46,163 nt of DNA from UBA1231 sp045652765 (GCA_045652765.1 JAZOLG010000010.1:1-46163); one strand, 5' to 3'. Counted from the stretch's first letter, positions 1 through 10,759 are shown. Notes: generated by a model from the letters alone, not told the origin. Made by a program: numbers and translations.

Positions 1-2
1 TC

Positions 3-3000
3 TACTTAGTATCTAACCCATTAACTAAAGATCAATTAATCTCAGATGTAAGAGTAATCGTGCCTATCTTAAGAGAAGTAGTTGAAGCACAAGTATATAA
101 CATTATGCTTGAAGATCAAGCTATTCCATTCGAAGGTATCGCTGAACACTTAACAACTATTATTGATTTATTAGTTCATACAAATATCATTAGTACTGAT
201 GCTGATCTATTTGTAATTAATACACTTAAATTATTTGGTCTTGAATTAACTCTTTCTGAATTAGAATCAGTTGATTATGAACATGATTTAAATAATTTAT
301 ATGAAATTCTTGAAACAATTGAAACTATCTTATTAAGATCTAAATTTGAAGATCACGCTGAATTATTAGATTTTGTTAATAATTTAGATATGTCTACAAT
401 TCTTGATAATGAAGTTTTAATTAACAACAATAACTTAAATTACATTATTGATATTATTGAATATCTTGTTGATTTAAGTATGGTTCCAGCATTATATGAA
501 CCACTTTATAACAAGTTTGTAGTTCTTGAAGATATGCCTGAAGATCTACAAGGATTATTAGATATTTCTGAATATCCAGCCGAAATGTTTATCGAAGATT
601 TACAATCAGTTCTTGATATTTTAAGAAATGCAGTTGACTTTGATGCATTAGGAATTTATCGTGGATATGCAATTGACTGGGCAAATATTGAAGCTATTGA
701 AAATGTAATTAATGCAATCTTTGGATTAAATTACTTAGACGTTAAACTTGATGAAATCGTAACTTATGTTTCTAACACTATGTTTGATTTATCAGATCTT
801 GATGTTGAAGGTGTTGATTTAGTTCTTGATGGTGCTAAAGTTGCGAAAGCATACAGAATTTTAGCTGAAAATGTATTATCACAAAATTGGTTCCCAATCC
901 AATTCTTAAGTGATATGGAATCAATGCAATTAGACTTATACTATTTCTTAGATGGCGAACTTCTTCATAATGTAATTGATGCATTAAATGAAATTTTAAC
1001 TACATCATTAGTTTACGAAGTTCTTCCAATTCTATATAGTAATGCTCAAACATCTCTTCCTGATGATTTATTCTTCTTAGTTTCTAACTCATTAACTAAA
1101 GATGAATTAGCAGAAGATGTTCAATCAATTATACTTGTATTAAGAGAAATCGTAGATACTGAAATTTACAATGCATTCTTAGGTGAAGGTGTTGAAATTG
1201 AAGGTCTTGCGGATCACTTAGTAGTAGTTCTTGATACAATCATGAACACTAACATTTTAGGTAAAGATTTACCTAATGTATTTAGCGGATTATTCAATTT
1301 ATTAGGAATTGATTTAAGCCGTGACGAATTAAGTGCTGTTGAATTTGATGATGATTTAGATAGCATTTATAAAGTATTAAATATTGTTGAAGACATTTTA
1401 TTAAATTCTAAGTTTGAAACTCATGTTGATATTTTAGAGTTTGTTAATGAATTAAATAATATTAATGCTATTACAACTAATGAAGACATTTTAAGTAATG
1501 CTAACTTAATCTTAGTTCTTGATGCATTAACTGAAATTGTTGGATTAGATCTATTATTAGTTGTATTTGAACCAGTTTATGATAAATTCGTAGTTCTTGA
1601 AAATATGCCTGAAGCATATCGTGGATTCTTAGATCTTTCTGAATATCCTGTAGAAATGTTTGTTGAAGATTTACAATCATTAATTTCTGGATTAAGAAGT
1701 GTTGTTGAATTTGATGTACTAAGCGTATTAAGAGGTTCTGCAATCAACTGGTCTAATATTGAAGCAGTTGAAAATGTAATTAACCAAATCTTTGGATTGA
1801 ATTACTTAGATGTTAAACTTGATGAAATCGTTGAATTAATTTCTAACAATTTCTTCGATGTAAGTGATTTAGATGTAGAAGCAATTGATCTTGCTGCTGA
1901 TGGTGCTAAAGTTGCCTTAGCATATAGAATTATTGCGGAAAATATCCTAGCACAAAGTTGGTTCCCAATCCAATTCTTATCAGATATTAATAACAAAGAA
2001 ACAGTATTATATATCTCTGATATCTTAAATGAAACTGTACTTCATAAAGTAGTTGATGCATTAAATGAAATTTTAACAACATCACTTGTTTATGAAATCG
2101 TACCTCTTCTTTACGATATCGCTCAAAATAAACTTCCAGATTCATTATTCTTCTTAGTTTCTAACGATTTAACTAAAGATGAATTAGCAGAAGATGTACA
2201 ATCAATTGTACTTGTATTAAGAGAAGTAATTAACGCTGGTGTTTATAATGTATTACTAAATGAAGGTATTGAAATCGAAGGAATTGCAGATCATATTGCA
2301 ACTGTTATTGAAACAATATTACATACTAACATTTTAGGTAATGATTTACCTAACTTATTCAGTGGAGTATTCGGATTATTTAATATCACAATTGAAAATG
2401 AAGCGTTTGATGCTGTTGACTTCGATGCTGATTTAGGCAATATTAGAAGAGCATTAAATAGCATTGAAGACATCTTATTAAATGCTAAGTTCGCTACTCA
2501 CTTAGATATAATTGACTTTGCTAAGAGCGTTAAAGCATATACTGATATTACTAAGAACACTGATATATTAAATAATACAAATCTTAACCACTTATTAGAT
2601 GCACTTGCTGAAATTGTTGACTTAGATACTTTATTAGCAATATTTGAACCTGTTTATAACACTATTTTCGTTTTAGAAAATATCAATGAAACTATGAGAC
2701 CATTCTTCGATCTTTCTGAATATCCAACAGAAATGTTCATTGAAGATTTACAATCAATTATTGCAATCTTAAGAAACGCTGTTGACTTTGATGTATTAGG
2801 TGTATTAAGAGGTTATGAAATCAATTGGGAAAATATTGAAGCTGTTGAAAATGTAATCAATGAAATCTTCGGATTAAATTATTTAACAGTTAAACTTGAT
2901 GAAATCGTTGAATTAATTTCTAACAATTTCTTCGATTTAAGTGTTTTAGATGTAGAAGCAATTGATCTTGCTGCTGATGGTGCTAAAGTTGCCTTAGCAT

Positions 3001-6000
3001 ATAGAATTATTGCAGAAAATATTCTAATGCAAGAATGGTTCCCATTACAAATTATCAATGACATTAATTCATTCAAGCTTGACTTGAACGAAATAATGAC
3101 AGAATCTGTATTAACTCAGCTTGTAGATGCATTAAATGAAATCTTAACAACAACTATTGTTTATGAATTAACAGCTGTTGCATATGATTATGCACAAAAT
3201 GTTATTCCTGAAGATTTATTCTTCTTAGTTTGTGAAGATTTAACTAAGGATGAACTTGCTGCTGACGTTCAATCAATTGTTGCCGTATTAAGAGAAGCAA
3301 TTGCAGCTGAATTATACAAAGATATTATTAGAGAAGGCATTCCTCTAGAAGGTCTTGCATCTCATGTATCAACTATTATTGATACTTTATTACATACAAA
3401 TATTCTTGGTAAAGATTACATTAGATTATTTGATAATATCTTCAAACTTGCTGGATTAGAAGTTGATCAAAACGATTTAACATATGTTGATTTCGAACAC
3501 GATTTCGCTCAATTATATGCTGTATTAGAAAACGTTGAAGATATCTTATTAAATGCTAAGTACATTACTCATTTAGATGTATTAAGCTTTATGAGAAATA
3601 TGCCTGCATTTATGGATATTATTAATGACAATTATGATTTAGTAAGTGATGAAAACTTACATGAAGTATTAGATTCATTAGATTTATTAATTGATTTAAG
3701 TATGGTTTCAGCTTTATATGAAACTATCTATAATAAGTTTGTAACATTATCTGATTACTCTGAAAAAGTTCAAGCTTTATTAGATATTGCTAATTATGAT
3801 GCTAACCTATTCGTAGAAGATGCTCATGCATTAGTATATGTATTAAGACAATTAGTTGAGTTTGATGGTCTTGCTATCTACCGTGGTGGTAATATTAATT
3901 GGGCTAATACAGAACCAATTGAAAATATCATTACAACATTATTCGGATTAAATTATGTTGATGTTAAACTTTCAGATATTATTAACTTAATTCCATATGA
4001 AAGTATTAATACTTCATTAATTAATGTTGAATTATTAAGAGCAAACTTAGAAGCTGATGGACAAGTATTTGCTGAAGCTTATAAGAACATTGCATTAGAT
4101 ATTCTTAACCGTGTTGAATTCCCATGTCAAACTCTAAAAGATATCCAAGAATTAACACTTGAAGAAATTAAAGAGTTCTACTCTAAAGAAATTGCACTTC
4201 AATTTATTGAAGATGTAAGACCAACTATTGATACTGAGCTTGTTGGTGAATTATTAGTTGTTGCATATGACTTCGTACAAAATAAAGTACCAGCTAAACT
4301 TCAATACGTAGTTGAACAAGCTTTAACTAAAGAAGAATTAAGAAGTGATGCTAATGACCTTCTTGACGCTGTTAAAGTATTAATCGAAAGTGATTTAATC
4401 TTATTAGCACTTGATCGTGATATTCCACTTGAAGGAATTAGCGAACCTGTAAATGAACTTATCAATATTGCTGCTCATACTCATTTAATTGGTAATGATT
4501 TAGCAAGATTTGTTGAAGGTACATTTGAATTATTAGGAATGACAGTATCTTATGATGATTTAGCTACAGTTGATTATGAACATGATTTATTAATCACTTA
4601 CTCAATTGTTGAAGATATTGAAGCTCTTCTATTAAATTGCAATGCTACAACTGTTAAGGGCGCTTATGGTATTCTTAAAGATGCTCTTGCAAGTGGCCGT
4701 GCAGTATTTAGAAATAAAGAATTAGTAAATGAAACTAATGCTTTATCTGTATTAGACATTTTAGAAAACACATTAGATCTTGATCTTGCTAGAGTATTAG
4801 CTGAACCTGCTTATGCTAAAGTAATGAACAAAGTAGTTGATGTATTAGGATTACCAAGTGAACTTGCTGATACTGTAAGATACGATTACAATGATTGCAT
4901 CAATGATGCAAGAATCGTACTTGATATCGTTCGTGAAGCAATTGCATTCGGTGTTATTGACTATTATCAAGATGATGTATTAATTAATTGGTCAAATACA
5001 ACTCCAGTTAAGAATATGATTATTTTAGGATTCCAAACAGAATTCTGGAACGAATTCAATTACGAATTAATTAAGTTCGTAGGCGATAAAGTTGGATTTG
5101 ATTTAGTAACAGGTATTGATATTGAATCAATCGATTGGATCCAAGATTCATATGTATTTGCTGAAGCTTATGAAATTATTGCTTTAGGTATCTTAAGTGA
5201 TCCTGAATTTACAGTTCAACGTTATAGTGAAATTTGGACATTCGACTTTAATATTAGTGATTACGCTAAACAACGTTATGCGTTAGCTGGTATTGATGCA
5301 TTAGATGTATGTGTAGATACAACAGTATTTGACGCATATGGATTAACTGTTCTAAGATTCATTAATAACCGTTTACCAGAAAGTCTACAATTTGTAATTA
5401 ATGAAACAACTATTAGCAATGCTGAATTAAGAAGTGATGCTCATGCTGGATTATATCTTGCTGAACTTGCAATTAATGAAGGATTCGCAACTATTGTTAC
5501 TGAAAAAGATTGTGACATTATTAAACCAGACTTCTATAAAGAAGTAATTAAAGTATTATTCGATCTTAACATCACTAAAGATAGCGATGTAAGAGTTCGC
5601 CTATTCAATGTAGTATTAAGTCGCCTAGGTCTTGAAGCTATTGATTCTATTAGTGATTGGGACAATGAAGAACAAGCTTACTTATCATTAGTTGATGATG
5701 TTTGTGAATTCCTAGTTAAGAACGATTTAACTACAGCTAAGAAACTTTATAGATTCTTAAAAGACAAAGAATTCATTGGCGGTTCATTCTTAACAGATGA
5801 AAATGTTCTTGAAATTCTTGATATCATGGATGAAGCTATTTCTTCAGAAGTTATTTCTAAAGTATCTGCTAGTGTTTATGCTAAAGTTGTTGAACAACTT
5901 CCATATGAAGGTATTCAAAGATTAGTAGGATTCGGTACAGATTCTCGTGATTATACTAAAGAAGGATTCTATAACGATTTACCATTATTTATCGAAATTG

Positions 6001-9000
6001 CAAGAGATATGGTTAACTTACATATGCTTGATGTATTAAGAGATAAAGATTGGGTAATCGCATCTAATGATGAAATCAATGCATTAATCGATAAAGGTGT
6101 AAGCTTAAGCTTATTTGATGGTCGCTTAGATTTATTTGCTGATTATGTATTTGATGTATTAAATGTTAATGTTGATCTAAATGGAATAGATTGGGATCAC
6201 GAAATTGATGTATTACAAAATGTAATTACAATCGTTTTACCAGCTCTTCAAGAATCTGGCATGATTATGTTAAGTGATGTGAAAGCTCTTGCTCGTGAAG
6301 TTCTTGATACACCTGTAGCGTTTATCATGAATAATCGTCAATATGCTAATTTAACTAACGCATATGTTGCATTAGATGCATTAGAAGAACTTGGTAACTC
6401 AGAAGTTTACATGAGATCAATATTACCACTTTACAATAGAATTAGTCATAAGTTACCAGCTGCTATAACTGATTACATTGACTTATCTACATATCCAGAA
6501 GCTGAACTTCGTGCTGATTACACTAGCGTTTTAGCAATCGTACGTTACGGCTTAGATGGACAATTATATAAAGCATTATCAGAAAGAAGAGGATGGAGCT
6601 TCCCAGTAGAAGCTGTTGAAGCTTTAGAAAATATTATCGCAATCGCATGTGATATGAACTTCACAGCTCGTTACACTGAAGGTGCAATTAGAATGGTAGC
6701 TAACGTTCTTGGTATTTCTAACTTACCATCTAATTTAGATCAAATTAGTCTATCAGATGATAAAGATGAATTAGTAAGCTTAGTAGCTTCTGTTCGTGAA
6801 ATTTGGATTGGTACTAACCATATCAGACCAAATATTCCAATGCTTGCAAATAAAGATTTATTCGTAGAAATTTCATTCGTAATGGATACATTATTAGATA
6901 CAACATTATCTTCAGTATTTGTTCCATGGACTTATGAAAACTATGTAGTAAGAATTATTGAAAAACTTCCAACAATGGATGGAAGAATCGATTATAGTAA
7001 ACTTCTATCTTATAAAGGATCAGAAGTACTTGCTCTTGCTGAAGACGGAATTATCGTATTCAATGAATTAATTGCTATGAACGTATTCGGTATGAGTGGA
7101 ATTGACTTTACTGACAATTCTCATGTAATTACAATGGTTGATATCTTATTGAAACATGTTGGATTCTCTGCTAGAATTGAAAATTACTTAGTAAGACTTG
7201 CTGAAAGATCATACTTAATGGGTGTAATTCCAGTATCTTACGATCAAGTAACTTCAACTAGAGGTGAATTATCTGTAATCAAGGGTATCTTACTAGACAC
7301 TATCGAACTTTATAGAACTTATGGTTCATCTATTCTTTCTCGCGACTTTGCTAAGTTAGTTGATGGTGGATGTGAATCTATGGTTCTTGCAATTATCGAT
7401 AAACTTGGAGATTCTGTATTATTAAATACTTCATTTATCCCAACACTTAATGGATTTGGTGATGTTGTTATCGGTTCTGAAGATGCAATTCTATATACTG
7501 CATGTCAAGTAACTACAATTTCTGAATTTAAAGAAGCAGTTGCTGGATTATTCGATATTTTAGAAGCACTAGAAGAACTTGGTTTCTTAGCTAAACAAAT
7601 TAAGTATAAAGATACTGAAGGTATTAAAGAATTATTCAAGCTAATTGAAAACTCTCCATTTGTTAAGGGACAAGAAGGTATCTTAGCTGAATTCTTATTA
7701 AGACATACTGATTACATTGATCACAATGAAGTTGACTTAAAGAACATCAATTGGGCTAATGAATATCAATATTTATATGAATTCTTAGATAAGGCTAATG
7801 CTCCTTTAAATATGGATGGTATTGTAATCACTGATTATAAAGCATTACTTGATAACTCTGTATTCATGAATGCATTTGCGGATGCTCTTAGAGCATTCGC
7901 ACCATCTGAATTGATGGTTGAAATGTTCATGCCATTATTTGATATTGTTGAAGGCAAAGTTGAATCTATTAATGGTTTACTTGATTATTCTCATTTAGAA
8001 TTACTTGATGATGATGATTATGCACAAGCAATTTCTTCTGAATACTTAAGCGTATTAGATTTAGTTGTAGCTATCAGTGAATCTGGTATTATGAGTGATA
8101 CAGATCTTATCAACGTAAATAAACTTCTTGCTGTATACGACATCGTATTTGCACTTGAAGGAACTAAAAATAATAAAGCAGATATCTTCGAAAAATTATC
8201 TGATAAACTTCCATCATTTGGTGATTCTGAATTAGTAATACCTGATGATGTAAACTGGGATACAGAAATTCCAGCTATTAGAGGTATTTTCGCAAGTCTT
8301 ATCTACTTTGCAGATATTAATGGTAACATTAATATTAATGAAATTGCAGATATTATTTCTGAATCTACTGATGTTGTAGCATTTGAAGCATTATTGACTG
8401 CTATTAATAATTCAGTAATTTATCGTGTTCAATTATTTGACACATTAAATAATGAAATTAACAACGTTTCACCTGATGGTGACATCGTAATCTCTAAATA
8501 CTTAACAGATTGGTTCAAAGATCAAGAAGTTAATGGTATGGCAAGCATTGCTGAATGGGATGCTGAAATGGTATACCTTGCAAGAATCTTAACAATCGTT
8601 AATTACATGAGACAAAATGGTGGATTCACTAATTTAGGCGAAATGAATCTTGGTAAAGATGTAGTAGAACATGCGGCTACTGTATCTAGTGATGAATTCA
8701 ATGTTGTAAATTATGGTTTAAAACAATTATTACAATTAATGAGTGCATCTAAATCATTCACATTAACAGCACTAAATTCTGATTTAGAAGGATTATTAAT
8801 CGATAATGATGAAAATGATGGTATTATTAAGACTGATAAACACTTAGCAGAACTTAATGATGCTCAATGGGATGCTGAAATTAATGATTTAATTGAATTA
8901 ATTCATAATATTCAAGTATTAGGACTTCTTGATGATTCTATGCCAGTTGCTGATCAAATCAAATTATGCACTGAAAGTGAAATCGAAAAATTATTAGTTT

Positions 9001-10682
9001 CATTCAACCATTGTGCAGCTATTCGTGATTTACTACCAGATATGCTTTCTGAAACATTAGATGATAGTGATGCTGAAGAATGGAAATCAGAATGGTTAAT
9101 GAATCAAGTTGGTGTTGATGCTTTAGGTAATAACTTACCAATGGCAAGTGAAGCTGATTGGGATTTTGAAGCAAAACAAATTGCTGCTATTATTACAATC
9201 ATTGATACATTTGATTTTGATAAAGAAATTAGTACTTACAATCAAGATGATATTGATCATTTAAGAGAATTATTACATGAAATGAATCATGACAAATCAT
9301 TAGATGTTTCATATATAATTGAATTCTTAAATAATAATGTTTTAGATAAAGGATTAATTAACTCTACTAAGAGATTTGAAACTCCTACTACTTGGGATAT
9401 GGCTAAGTGGGATCTAGAACTTGATAGAATGGTTGATGTAATTGAAGTTGCAATTGAAAATGATTTATTTGCAAGTGACTCAGGAAATGCTTTAGCAAAT
9501 ATGAGTAAACAACAAATTCAATTAATCTTAAATGCAATTAACAATTCAGAAATCATGAGAACAGTATTACCAGACTTAGTTTATAATGCTGTTGAATCTG
9601 CTGGTCAAGATACATGGTTATCAGAAGATAAATGGTTAGAACTTCAAGTTGGTCAAACTGCTGGTGTTAATAACCCAGTTCAACCAATTGATGAATGGGC
9701 TAATGAAATTGAAAAATATGCATTCATAATTTCTAAATCAACTTCATTTGATTTTGAAAATTTAGAATTAAGTGATAATGCAAAACTTGCTGAAATCAAA
9801 GAAATCTTAAAAGCAATGAATGAAACTAAATCATTCACATTAGATCCAGTTGTTGATATTATTAATGATTTGCTTTCTCAAAAAGGATATAACGCACAAG
9901 TAATTGGTGTTATCGATGGTGCAAACAAAGATAGTAATGTTGATATGAATGGATCAAATAAAGATGAATGGGCAACAGAAATTGACGTATTATTTGTCAT
10001 CATTGAAAAGATGAATAGTCTTGGAACAATTGAAACTAATACATTATCAAGTAAATCACAAGAACTTGGTGAATTATTAGATCAAATGAAAGTATCTTAC
10101 TTATTCGGTAACGATGTTAGAGATGATGAAAACGTAACTGTAAATGATAACGTATTTAATGTATTAGTAATTGATGTATTAAGCACATCTGATATTATTA
10201 ATGATGGAACTAATGGTGGATTCATTAATGAAAGTGATGCATTAGCTGATGATTGGTCTAGATACAACTGGACATCAGAATTAGCAATTATTGGTTCATA
10301 TGATACACAAGTGACTAGTCAAACTGATGCGTTTATTGGTATGGCACAATCATCTGAAATTATTAAGAAATACTTCGACATTGCTGGAGAATTAAATTCT
10401 CGTATTGATGTAACATTCACATTACTTGGACACAATTATGAATTAAAATCATTAGTAGAAACTGCTAATGGCGGACCATTAACTAATGAAGGTTTAGCTA
10501 GTCGTGTTTGGGCTGATGAACTTAACGATGTTAAAACATTAACAGATGTTCTTGATTCATTTGGTGGATCAATCGATTCTTCAGATTTAGTAAGCTTCGC
10601 TTTAGCATTATCTGGTATTAGAAATAATGCTACTCTTGCTGGTGGTGTTGCTGACGACATCTTAAGCTCTGTTGGATTATAA
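3..10682 (+). CDS. Giant acidic helical-repeat protein, 5' end missing
   Basis: The frame is open from the first visible codon (nt 3) to TAA at 10680-10682, giving 3559 visible residues; the start lies left of the window. The residues before the first internal GTG (nt 60) already match the repeat consensus, so that GTG is not the start. The protein is rich in Leu, Ile, Val, Asp, Glu and Asn and poor in Lys and Arg, so strongly acidic. Residues up to about 2500 form six to seven units of 357-363 residues, each recognisable by ELAED-VQSI, GIADH, FGLNYL-VKLDEI and LPDDLFFLVSN-type blocks. The last ~900 residues carry a shorter unit marked by W-[DA]-x-E. Predicted secondary structure by eye is almost all amphipathic helix, suggesting an alpha-solenoid. 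No catalytic motif, membrane segment or C-terminal anchor is visible. I do not recognise the family. A surface, adhesion or scaffold role is only inference. Confidence 0.9.
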   Translation, partial: YLVSNPLTKDQLISDVRVIVPILREVVEAQVYNIMLEDQAIPFEGIAEHLTTIIDLLVHTNIISTDADLFVINTLKLFGLELTLSELESVDYEHDLNNLYEILETIETILLRSKFEDHAELLDFVNNLDMSTILDNEVLINNNNLNYIIDIIEYLVDLSMVPALYEPLYNKFVVLEDMPEDLQGLLDISEYPAEMFIEDLQSVLDILRNAVDFDALGIYRGYAIDWANIEAIENVINAIFGLNYLDVKLDEIVTYVSNTMFDLSDLDVEGVDLVLDGAKVAKAYRILAENVLSQNWFPIQFLSDMESMQLDLYYFLDGELLHNVIDALNEILTTSLVYEVLPILYSNAQTSLPDDLFFLVSNSLTKDELAEDVQSIILVLREIVDTEIYNAFLGEGVEIEGLADHLVVVLDTIMNTNILGKDLPNVFSGLFNLLGIDLSRDELSAVEFDDDLDSIYKVLNIVEDILLNSKFETHVDILEFVNELNNINAITTNEDILSNANLILVLDALTEIVGLDLLLVVFEPVYDKFVVLENMPEAYRGFLDLSEYPVEMFVEDLQSLISGLRSVVEFDVLSVLRGSAINWSNIEAVENVINQIFGLNYLDVKLDEIVELISNNFFDVSDLDVEAIDLAADGAKVALAYRIIAENILAQSWFPIQFLSDINNKETVLYISDILNETVLHKVVDALNEILTTSLVYEIVPLLYDIAQNKLPDSLFFLVSNDLTKDELAEDVQSIVLVLREVINAGVYNVLLNEGIEIEGIADHIATVIETILHTNILGNDLPNLFSGVFGLFNITIENEAFDAVDFDADLGNIRRALNSIEDILLNAKFATHLDIIDFAKSVKAYTDITKNTDILNNTNLNHLLDALAEIVDLDTLLAIFEPVYNTIFVLENINETMRPFFDLSEYPTEMFIEDLQSIIAILRNAVDFDVLGVLRGYEINWENIEAVENVINEIFGLNYLTVKLDEIVELISNNFFDLSVLDVEAIDLAADGAKVALAYRIIAENILMQEWFPLQIINDINSFKLDLNEIMTESVLTQLVDALNEILTTTIVYELTAVAYDYAQNVIPEDLFFLVCEDLTKDELAADVQSIVAVLREAIAAELYKDIIREGIPLEGLASHVSTIIDTLLHTNILGKDYIRLFDNIFKLAGLEVDQNDLTYVDFEHDFAQLYAVLENVEDILLNAKYITHLDVLSFMRNMPAFMDIINDNYDLVSDENLHEVLDSLDLLIDLSMVSALYETIYNKFVTLSDYSEKVQALLDIANYDANLFVEDAHALVYVLRQLVEFDGLAIYRGGNINWANTEPIENIITTLFGLNYVDVKLSDIINLIPYESINTSLINVELLRANLEADGQVFAEAYKNIALDILNRVEFPCQTLKDIQELTLEEIKEFYSKEIALQFIEDVRPTIDTELVGELLVVAYDFVQNKVPAKLQYVVEQALTKEELRSDANDLLDAVKVLIESDLILLALDRDIPLEGISEPVNELINIAAHTHLIGNDLARFVEGTFELLGMTVSYDDLATVDYEHDLLITYSIVEDIEALLLNCNATTVKGAYGILKDALASGRAVFRNKELVNETNALSVLDILENTLDLDLARVLAEPAYAKVMNKVVDVLGLPSELADTVRYDYNDCINDARIVLDIVREAIAFGVIDYYQDDVLINWSNTTPVKNMIILGFQTEFWNEFNYELIKFVGDKVGFDLVTGIDIESIDWIQDSYVFAEAYEIIALGILSDPEFTVQRYSEIWTFDFNISDYAKQRYALAGIDALDVCVDTTVFDAYGLTVLRFINNRLPESLQFVINETTISNAELRSDAHAGLYLAELAINEGFATIVTEKDCDIIKPDFYKEVIKVLFDLNITKDSDVRVRLFNVVLSRLGLEAIDSISDWDNEEQAYLSLVDDVCEFLVKNDLTTAKKLYRFLKDKEFIGGSFLTDENVLEILDIMDEAISSEVISKVSASVYAKVVEQLPYEGIQRLVGFGTDSRDYTKEGFYNDLPLFIEIARDMVNLHMLDVLRDKDWVIASNDEINALIDKGVSLSLFDGRLDLFADYVFDVLNVNVDLNGIDWDHEIDVLQNVITIVLPALQESGMIMLSDVKALAREVLDTPVAFIMNNRQYANLTNAYVALDALEELGNSEVYMRSILPLYNRISHKLPAAITDYIDLSTYPEAELRADYTSVLAIVRYGLDGQLYKALSERRGWSFPVEAVEALENIIAIACDMNFTARYTEGAIRMVANVLGISNLPSNLDQISLSDDKDELVSLVASVREIWIGTNHIRPNIPMLANKDLFVEISFVMDTLLDTTLSSVFVPWTYENYVVRIIEKLPTMDGRIDYSKLLSYKGSEVLALAEDGIIVFNELIAMNVFGMSGIDFTDNSHVITMVDILLKHVGFSARIENYLVRLAERSYLMGVIPVSYDQVTSTRGELSVIKGILLDTIELYRTYGSSILSRDFAKLVDGGCESMVLAIIDKLGDSVLLNTSFIPTLNGFGDVVIGSEDAILYTACQVTTISEFKEAVAGLFDILEALEELGFLAKQIKYKDTEGIKELFKLIENSPFVKGQEGILAEFLLRHTDYIDHNEVDLKNINWANEYQYLYEFLDKANAPLNMDGIVITDYKALLDNSVFMNAFADALRAFAPSELMVEMFMPLFDIVEGKVESINGLLDYSHLELLDDDDYAQAISSEYLSVLDLVVAISESGIMSDTDLINVNKLLAVYDIVFALEGTKNNKADIFEKLSDKLPSFGDSELVIPDDVNWDTEIPAIRGIFASLIYFADINGNININEIADIISESTDVVAFEALLTAINNSVIYRVQLFDTLNNEINNVSPDGDIVISKYLTDWFKDQEVNGMASIAEWDAEMVYLARILTIVNYMRQNGGFTNLGEMNLGKDVVEHAATVSSDEFNVVNYGLKQLLQLMSASKSFTLTALNSDLEGLLIDNDENDGIIKTDKHLAELNDAQWDAEINDLIELIHNIQVLGLLDDSMPVADQIKLCTESEIEKLLVSFNHCAAIRDLLPDMLSETLDDSDAEEWKSEWLMNQVGVDALGNNLPMASEADWDFEAKQIAAIITIIDTFDFDKEISTYNQDDIDHLRELLHEMNHDKSLDVSYIIEFLNNNVLDKGLINSTKRFETPTTWDMAKWDLELDRMVDVIEVAIENDLFASDSGNALANMSKQQIQLILNAINNSEIMRTVLPDLVYNAVESAGQDTWLSEDKWLELQVGQTAGVNNPVQPIDEWANEIEKYAFIISKSTSFDFENLELSDNAKLAEIKEILKAMNETKSFTLDPVVDIINDLLSQKGYNAQVIGVIDGANKDSNVDMNGSNKDEWATEIDVLFVIIEKMNSLGTIETNTLSSKSQELGELLDQMKVSYLFGNDVRDDENVTVNDNVFNVLVIDVLSTSDIINDGTNGGFINESDALADDWSRYNWTSELAIIGSYDTQVTSQTDAFIGMAQSSEIIKKYFDIAGELNSRIDVTFTLLGHNYELKSLVETANGGPLTNEGLASRVWADELNDVKTLTDVLDSFGGSIDSSDLVSFALALSGIRNNATLAGGVADDILSSVGL
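24..7583 (+). repeat. In-frame tandem repeats of 357-363 codons
   Basis: The codon for the Glu of the ELAED/ELRSD/ELRAD block falls at 1104, 2181, 3252, 4335, 5424 and 6504, so the periods are 1077, 1071, 1083, 1089 and 1080 nt. A partial copy lies at the left edge (LTKDQ at 21-35). Each long unit contains about four shorter units of ~90 residues, each a pair of amphipathic helices. Copies 2 to 4 are most alike; copies become more divergent towards the 3' side. The right boundary is approximate. Confidence 0.85.
8250..10570 (+). repeat. C-terminal ~80-105-residue W-x-x-E repeats
   Basis: A Trp-centred block (NWDTE, EWDAE, QWDAE, DWDFE, KWDLE, EWANE, EWATE, NWTSE, VWADE) recurs with the Trp codon near 8256, 8556, 8868, 9159, 9408, 9696, 9969, 10269 and 10509. 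Spacing is 240-312 nt (about 80-104 residues). Each block is followed by a helix ending in hydrophobic residues. The same helix appears inside the long N-terminal repeats as INW-x-NIEAVENVI, which suggests one ancestral ~90-residue unit. Confidence 0.75.
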
Positions 10683-10688
10683 AAAAAA

Positions 10689-10727
10689 GAGGGTCTTTAG
10701 GATTTATCCTAAAGCCCTTTTTCTTTT
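10689..10727 (+). terminator. Intrinsic terminator of the giant gene
   Basis: The arms AGGG-CTTTAGGAT and ATCCTAAAG-CCCT pair with a single bulged T and a two-base loop, followed by a T-rich tail. It begins just after the TAA of the giant gene. Confidence 0.9.
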
Positions 10728-10730
10728 TAT

Positions 10731-10759
10731 TTGACTTTTTTGAAACAATTTGATATAAT
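10731..10759 (+). promoter_or_regulatory. Sigma-A promoter of rpmE
   Basis: TTGACT (10731-10736) and TATAAT (10754-10759) are separated by exactly 17 bp. About 45 nt of leader follow before the rpmE start. The leader holds the 8-mer GACTATGG twice (10778-10785 and 10792-10799). Confidence 0.85.

Noticed and set aside
1501..3076. Several 60-80-codon minus-strand frames inside the giant gene
   Set aside because: They mirror the biased codons of the repeats, recur at the repeat period, lack ribosome sites and resemble no protein.
24..7583. Regular repeats as a possible CRISPR array or satellite
   Set aside because: The period is over 1 kb, in frame and protein-coding; there are no short repeat-spacer units.
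10436..10660. Minus-strand frame at the end of the giant gene
   Set aside because: No ribosome site or promoter; fully inside a well-supported gene.
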